Shown here: positions 4,930-7,819 of the stretch, one piece after another
How the letters are laid out: every line of letters begins with the position of its first letter
How positions within the stretch are numbered: position 1 is the stretch's first letter
The notes under the pieces: model-generated
Seen by the model: only the letters and a program-made list of their open reading frames with translations
Told to the model about the DNA's origin: nothing
Databases searched by the model: none
Translations under genes and position numbers: made by a program
Origin: Spirochaetia bacterium
Lineage (GTDB): Bacteria > Spirochaetota > Spirochaetia > PWKH01
Length of the DNA: 7,819 bases
Reading direction: 5' to 3'
Assembly (NCBI GenBank): GCA_021736505.1
Contig: JAIPFU010000081.1
Span: forward strand, 1-7,819

Positions 4930-5858
4930 ATAAACTGCAGATTACGGATAAAGAGTTAGATAGTTTGGACGATAAACTCTACAGGGAGATGCTGAATCAT
5001 TTTTATGAAGGCATCTATTTTGTTACCCCCCAGCGACAGATAAGCTTCTGGAATAAAGGTGCGGAGCGCATTACCGGCTATTCTCGACAGGAAGTTGTAG
5101 AGAGACACTGCTACGACAACATTCTGCGGCATGTCGATGAAGAGGGAACCGAACTCTGTTTTCAAGGCTGCCCGCTGAAAAAAACCATCGAAGACGGACA
5201 GAGAAGGGAAGCGCTGGTCTATCTGCATCATAAAAACGGGTACAGGCTTGCAGTGCTTATCCAGACCTTCCCCGTTAAGCGGAACGGCGAAGTGATCGGC
5301 GCTGTTGAGGTATTCCAGGAGAATGCAGAGCGCCTCAGCATACTGAAGGATCTGCAGGAGTTGGAGAAGCTGGCCCTGAATGATCAGCTGACTGAGGTCC
5401 CGAACCGCCGATATCTGGAATCACAAGTGAAAAATACATGGGAGCAGTTCAAGGACCTCGGCCTGATTTTTGGTATTATCTTTATTGATATCGATCATTT
5501 CAAGCATGTAAATGATACATACGGCCACTCTGTGGGTGATGAGGTGCTGAAGGTTCTGAGTAAATCTATGCAGTCCGTGCTCAGGAAGGACGATTTCATC
5601 GGACGCTGGGGCGGTGAGGAGTTCGTTGTGATTATCGGCAACGCTTCTCCGGAAGCTATGGAGACGGTGAGCGAAAAAATCCGTATGATCGCTGCTTCTA
5701 CGCCGATTCCAAGTGTTGATCCGCCGGTGCGAGTTACTGTCTCCCTAGGGGCAACTATCCTCAAAGAGGGAGAAGATTGGCAGGAAGTACTTGAGAGGGC
5801 GGACCGGCTTATGTACATGAGCAAACAAGCGGGGAGAAACCGAACTACCTTCGGCTGA
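4926..5858 (+). CDS. PAS-GGDEF diguanylate cyclase
   Basis: This cytoplasmic 310-residue protein should make cyclic di-GMP from two GTP. Residues about 20-135 form a PAS sensor domain (FYEGIYFVTPQRQISFWNKG, ITGYS, then HHKNGY). It carries an unusual His/Cys pattern: H61-C62, H69, C78 and C82-P. A short helical linker (about 132-152) leads to the GGDEF domain (about 153-308). The active-site motif is GGEEF (229-233), metal-binding Asp lies in FIDIDHFK (D188), and the substrate block is NDTYGHSVGDEVL. An RxxD inhibitory site, RKDD (220-223), sits five residues before GGEEF, so product inhibition is likely. There is no signal peptide or membrane segment. The start is TTG at 4926, chosen because GGAG (4915-4918) lies seven bases upstream and the PAS domain begins soon after. 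A 13-codon reading frame (4888-4929) ends in a stop overlapping this TTG. Confidence 0.95.
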   Translation: MNKLQITDKELDSLDDKLYREMLNHFYEGIYFVTPQRQISFWNKGAERITGYSRQEVVERHCYDNILRHVDEEGTELCFQGCPLKKTIEDGQRREALVYLHHKNGYRLAVLIQTFPVKRNGEVIGAVEVFQENAERLSILKDLQELEKLALNDQLTEVPNRRYLESQVKNTWEQFKDLGLIFGIIFIDIDHFKHVNDTYGHSVGDEVLKVLSKSMQSVLRKDDFIGRWGGEEFVVIIGNASPEAMETVSEKIRMIAASTPIPSVDPPVRVTVSLGATILKEGEDWQEVLERADRLMYMSKQAGRNRTTFG

Positions 5859-5916
5859 TGTTGCACTTGGCGTTATGAATGAAGTTCCTTGATATTTAAG
5901 TTTTGCTTGGTGTTTT

Positions 5917-5952
5917 GAATGAAGGTTTGAATGAAGGTTCGAATGAAGGTTT
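5917..5952. repeat. 12-bp tandem array downstream of the GGDEF gene
   Basis: Three units GAATGAAGGTTT, GAATGAAGGTTC and GAATGAAGGTTT (5917-5928, 5929-5940, 5941-5952) stand in tandem. A related single copy, GAATGAAGTTCC, lies at 5877-5888. The segment before each is also similar (TTGCACTTGGCGTTAT at 5861 and TTGCTTGGTGTTTT at 5903), suggesting an older, larger duplication. The array begins 58 bp after the stop codon. The rest of the 230-bp gap up to 6088 holds the TetR promoter and nothing else I can name. Confidence 0.85.
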
Positions 5953-6052
5953 GGCCTTTACGGCCTTTCACGAAACTTTGTGCCAGCTATTAAGGTACTG
6001 GTAAGAGGATGATCATATTTGAGAAAAAATTCAGAAAAAATGAAATCACATA

Positions 6053-6081
6053 TTGACAATAAGGTAAACAGTGTTTACTTT
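6053..6081 (+). promoter_or_regulatory. Sigma-70-type promoter of the TetR-flavodoxin unit
   Basis: A perfect TTGACA (6053-6058) is followed after 17 bases by TACTTT (6076-6081). The predicted transcription start is at about 6088, next to the ATG at 6089, so the message would have essentially no leader. The palindromic operator overlaps the spacer and the -10. Confidence 0.65.
6061..6081. promoter_or_regulatory. Palindromic TetR-type operator inside the promoter
   Basis: The core GTAAACA-G-TGTTTAC (6064-6078) is a perfect inverted repeat about G6071. It extends to 21 bp (6061-6081) with a single mismatched pair. It lies between the -35 and the start codon, covering the spacer and -10, where a bound dimer would block RNA polymerase. 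The likely ligand is the TetR protein encoded immediately downstream, giving autorepression and co-control of the flavodoxin gene. Confidence 0.8.
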
Positions 6082-6088
6082 GTATACG

Positions 6089-6802
6089 ATGAGTATCAAA
6101 GAGAGGCGCGAACGAGAAAAACAGCAGATGCGGCTGAAAATCCTTCATGAAGCAACACATATCATTTCTACAGAAGGCTACGAAGCTCTGACTATTCGTA
6201 AGCTAGCCAGGCGAATCGAGTATTCTCCCCGAACAATATATATCTATTTCCGGGATAAGGAAGAACTTATTTCATCCATTGTTGAACAGGGGTTCGCCGA
6301 AACCTGGAAGCGAATGAAAGGTAAGGCTGGTATGGTTGGTATGGTTGGTATGGTTGGTATGGTTGGTATGGCAGGTATGGCGAGGAAAGCTGCTTCTCAT
6401 GAAATTACCAGCGGTACAGCTGATTCAAATTATACAGCCAGTGGGACAACTGTAAGAAACGTCATAGCAGAACAGATAATCGGGCACATCAGAATGGGCT
6501 TGAGTGATCCCAAACGTTATCGAGTTGTTATCATGCTTGTTTCTCGAAGCAACCATAAACCCGGACCATATCAGCAGAAAGTAGAAGCGGCTGGTAAAAT
6601 GCACCTGGCTGAATACACCGGGAAAAGGCAGGAGGATGAGCTGAATTTGCAGTATGATGTTTTTTTATGGTCCCTCAGAGGTATCACCCTGAACCTTGTA
6701 AACCGTAGCAGCAAGCTAAGTGAAGATGAAATTGACGGCCGTATTGAGGCTTTTAAAACAATGATTCTGGAAGGACTGCTTAGCCCGCCGGAGGGGCAGT
6801 AG
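6089..6802 (+). CDS. TetR/AcrR-family transcriptional regulator
   Basis: This 237-residue protein has the classic N-terminal TetR DNA-binding domain: KERREREKQQ leader, then helix-turn-helix LTIRKLARRIEYSPRTIYIYF (about 35-54) and KEELI. The C-terminal part (about 125-230) is the variable ligand/dimer domain and gives no clue to the inducer. Between them, residues 81-98 are (GMV)4(GMA)2, encoded by a 9-bp tandem repeat, followed by a Ser/Thr-rich stretch, so helix 4 to 5 is probably extended by a loop. Start: ATG 6089 gives the usual family N-terminus but has no ribosome binding site, consistent with a leaderless message. A GTG at 6071 in frame lies inside the operator and promoter and is less likely. 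It is followed 45 bp later by the flavodoxin gene, its probable regulatory target. Confidence 0.93.
   Translation: MSIKERREREKQQMRLKILHEATHIISTEGYEALTIRKLARRIEYSPRTIYIYFRDKEELISSIVEQGFAETWKRMKGKAGMVGMVGMVGMVGMAGMARKAASHEITSGTADSNYTASGTTVRNVIAEQIIGHIRMGLSDPKRYRVVIMLVSRSNHKPGPYQQKVEAAGKMHLAEYTGKRQEDELNLQYDVFLWSLRGITLNLVNRSSKLSEDEIDGRIEAFKTMILEGLLSPPEGQ
6329..6382 (+). repeat. In-frame 9-bp tandem repeat (six units) within the TetR gene
   Basis: Four perfect units of GGTATGGTT (6329-6364) are followed by GGTATGGCA and GGTATGGCG. The unit is three codons (Gly-Met-Val/Ala), so gain or loss of a unit keeps the frame. The near-identity of the units at DNA level suggests recent or ongoing slippage. 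Confidence 0.95.
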
Positions 6803-6817
6803 TGCTTCTAGAAAAAA

Positions 6818-6839
6818 CTCTAAAGGAGCTCTAAAGGAG
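6818..6839 (+). promoter_or_regulatory. Duplicated ribosome binding site upstream of the flavodoxin gene
   Basis: CTCTAAAGGAG occurs twice in perfect tandem (6818-6828, 6829-6839). Each copy holds an AAAGGAG Shine-Dalgarno. The second lies eight bases from ATG 6848, the normal distance. The first is 19 bases away, probably too far to initiate directly, but could act as a standby site. Confidence 0.8.
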
Positions 6840-6847
6840 AAGGATAA

Positions 6848-7327
6848 ATGAAAACACTTATTGTTTATGCATCATCGAAAGGATATGTAACGGAATGCGT
6901 TGATTTACTCAAAAAGGAAATTACTGAGGAGTGTGAAACGCTTAATCTGAAGAAAGAAAAACTGAAAAAATCACTGACAGAATTTGATACCGTGGTTATC
7001 GGCGGAAGCATTCACATCGGGAAGATCCAGAAGCCGGTTAAAAAATTCTGCAGTGACAATCTGGAGCAATTACGCGGCAGAAAAATTGGTCTTTTTCTCT
7101 GCTGTATGGAAGAAGAAAAATTTGATGAATACATCCAGGAAAACTTTCCCGAGGAAATTCGTAATAAAGCTTCGGTCATCAGCTGTTTCGGCGGAAGGAT
7201 CGATATGAATCAGCAGAATTTTCTTGTTAAAAAGATGCTGAAAAACGTAAAAGGAAGTTCCGAAAGTGTGTTCCGTGAGAAACCGCAAGCTGTTACAGAT
7301 TTTGCCCGTGAACTTATGAAACACTGA
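6848..7327 (+). CDS. Flavodoxin-domain protein, HemG-like
   Basis: This 159-residue cytoplasmic protein has a flavodoxin fold that should bind FMN. The phosphate-binding loop is YASSKGYVTECV (7-18), with the S/T-rich T-loop after the first strand. VVIGGSIHIGKIQKPVKKF (49-67) matches the VIGGSI-x-G motif of the HemG-like flavodoxin branch (Flavodoxin_5). GLFLCCMEEEKFDEYIQENFP (81-101) and FGGRID (114-119) follow in the usual order. In E. coli, HemG is a membrane-linked protoporphyrinogen oxidase; this protein is shorter (181 residues there) and no haem genes are near, so a general redox role is as likely. It is co-transcribed with the TetR gene and presumably de-repressed with it. The last two codons and TGA belong to the 8-bp repeat array that follows. 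Confidence 0.9.
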   Translation: MKTLIVYASSKGYVTECVDLLKKEITEECETLNLKKEKLKKSLTEFDTVVIGGSIHIGKIQKPVKKFCSDNLEQLRGRKIGLFLCCMEEEKFDEYIQENFPEEIRNKASVISCFGGRIDMNQQNFLVKKMLKNVKGSSESVFREKPQAVTDFARELMKH

Positions 7328-7372
7328 AACACTGGAATACTGGAATACTGGAATACTGAAACACTGAAACAC
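7317..7372 (+). repeat. 8-bp tandem array (seven units) spanning the flavodoxin stop codon
   Basis: Seven exact 8-bp units run without gaps: TGAAACAC twice (7317-7332), TGGAATAC three times (7333-7356), TGAAACAC twice (7357-7372). Unit 1 lies in the last codons (Met-Lys-His) and unit 2 starts with the TGA stop (7325). TGA recurs at 7357 and 7365, so stops fall in all three frames. Two unit types in a 2-3-2 block order suggest block duplication rather than simple slippage. Confidence 0.95.
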
Positions 7373-7484
7373 TGGACTTTTGAAAATTAAATAATAAAAC
7401 TGAGATAAGTTCAGAGCTTTAGAACCTTGAAAAAATCAATGAAGACAAAAAGTAAAAAAGACGAAAATGGCAAAGAGACTGAAG

Positions 7485-7534
7485 AACTTGAAAAAGCCGA
7501 TAACTTGAAAAAGCCGATAACTTGAAAAACCGAG
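7485..7534. repeat. 17-bp tandem array upstream of the right-edge gene
   Basis: AACTTGAAAAAGCCGAT occurs twice in tandem (7485-7501, 7502-7518), then a degenerate copy AACTTGAAAAACCGAG (7519-7534). A weaker relative (CCTTGAAAAAATCAATG) lies at about 7424. The 7373-7572 gap is otherwise A-rich, without a clear terminator or promoter; each unit offers a TTGAAA that could serve as a -35. Confidence 0.85.
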
Positions 7535-7572
7535 AATGAATTTGCTTAACAGCATTATGGAGGGGGAGATTC

Positions 7573-7819
7573 ATGGAGTATAGAAGATACATAAGCATTT
7601 TAACCATTATCATTATTGCTGGGGCTGCTGCTGCTTCCTCTGTCGGAGCTTTTTATGGAGAAGGCCCCTTTGAAAATCCTGGCGAAAGCCGCGGTGTCTA
7701 CAGCTATCAATCTATCAGGGGAGAAGAGGTAAGTATATACGGGAAAGGTCTTTACCGCCACATGTCTGAAGAAGTGGCCGTCCAGGGAATCGCTCAGGAT
7801 TACATCACCCTTTTTGTGG
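7573..7819 (+). CDS. N-terminal part of an unrecognised membrane protein (truncated by window end)
   Basis: ATG 7573 opens a frame that stays open to the window edge (82 codons). It is preceded by a strong GGAGGGGGAG (7559-7568), four bases upstream. The peptide begins MEYRRYISILTIIIIAGAAAA, a basic start then a hydrophobic segment (about 7-28), which is an N-terminal membrane anchor or signal sequence. A polar region with GEGPFENPGESRGVYSYQ follows, then YGKGLYRHMSEEVAVQGIAQDYITLFV, where hydrophobicity rises again, as at the start of a second membrane segment. I recall the KGLY-HMS-x2-VA-x-QGIAQD type of motif from uncharacterised polytopic membrane proteins but cannot name a family or function. 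Confidence 0.8.
   Translation, partial: MEYRRYISILTIIIIAGAAAASSVGAFYGEGPFENPGESRGVYSYQSIRGEEVSIYGKGLYRHMSEEVAVQGIAQDYITLFV

Noticed and set aside
5953..5970. Short GGCC-TTTAC-GGCC hairpin as terminator of the GGDEF gene
   Set aside because: The stem is only four pairs and the following T-run is three bases, too weak to call.
6071..6088. GTG start six codons before the TetR ATG
   Set aside because: It lies in the centre of the operator and within the promoter spacer. AAGG six bases upstream is a weak site, so it is not fully excluded.

Overview
The window reads as a stretch of chromosome from a Gram-negative-type, probably anaerobic or microaerophilic bacterium. A spirochaete is my best guess, with low confidence. 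The guess rests on a Thermotoga-like encapsulin, a flavodoxin/HemG-like protein under a TetR regulator, a signal-peptide protein with a possible outer-membrane-type aromatic C-terminus, and a TTG start. No transposase, integrase, tRNA, rRNA or CRISPR array is visible.

Layout. At the left edge is the last 38 codons of a probable membrane transporter (+). It converges on a two-gene minus-strand operon: a ferritin-like cargo protein (1215-1592), then a family 1 encapsulin shell (360-1157). The convergent gap holds a perfect 26-bp palindrome and a 65-nt multi-stem hairpin with a U-tract, the likely terminator of the encapsulin operon. The divergent gap (1593-1980) holds a candidate operon promoter and a MITE-like pair of 18-bp inverted repeats. 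Then come three + strand genes: an unrecognised exported TPR/glycine-rich membrane protein (1981-3174), a four-carbon acid sugar kinase of the OtnK/DUF1537 type with a repeat-rich insertion (3248-4795), and a PAS-GGDEF diguanylate cyclase with a TTG start (4926-5858). Next is a TetR regulator (6089-6802) with a palindromic operator inside its own promoter, probably made from a leaderless mRNA, and directly behind it a flavodoxin-domain protein (6848-7327). The right edge carries the first 82 codons of an unrecognised membrane protein (7573-end).

How the parts work together. The ferritin-like protein and encapsulin should assemble into one iron-oxidising, iron-storing nanocompartment, the cargo being addressed by its C-terminal GRGLGLTD tail. 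TetR and flavodoxin look like one autoregulated unit. The middle three genes show no obvious shared pathway.

The most unusual signal is not a gene. Almost every gene junction carries its own short tandem repeat array, with a different 8-19 bp unit each time. In three cases (encapsulin, the 1981 gene, the flavodoxin gene) the repeated unit begins inside the coding sequence and includes the stop codon. Similar repeats also occur inside two proteins (GMV/GMA repeats in TetR, a Gly/Ala insertion in the kinase) and have duplicated a ribosome binding site. This suggests an active local duplication process, or selected stop-codon cassettes, and is the observation I would follow up first.
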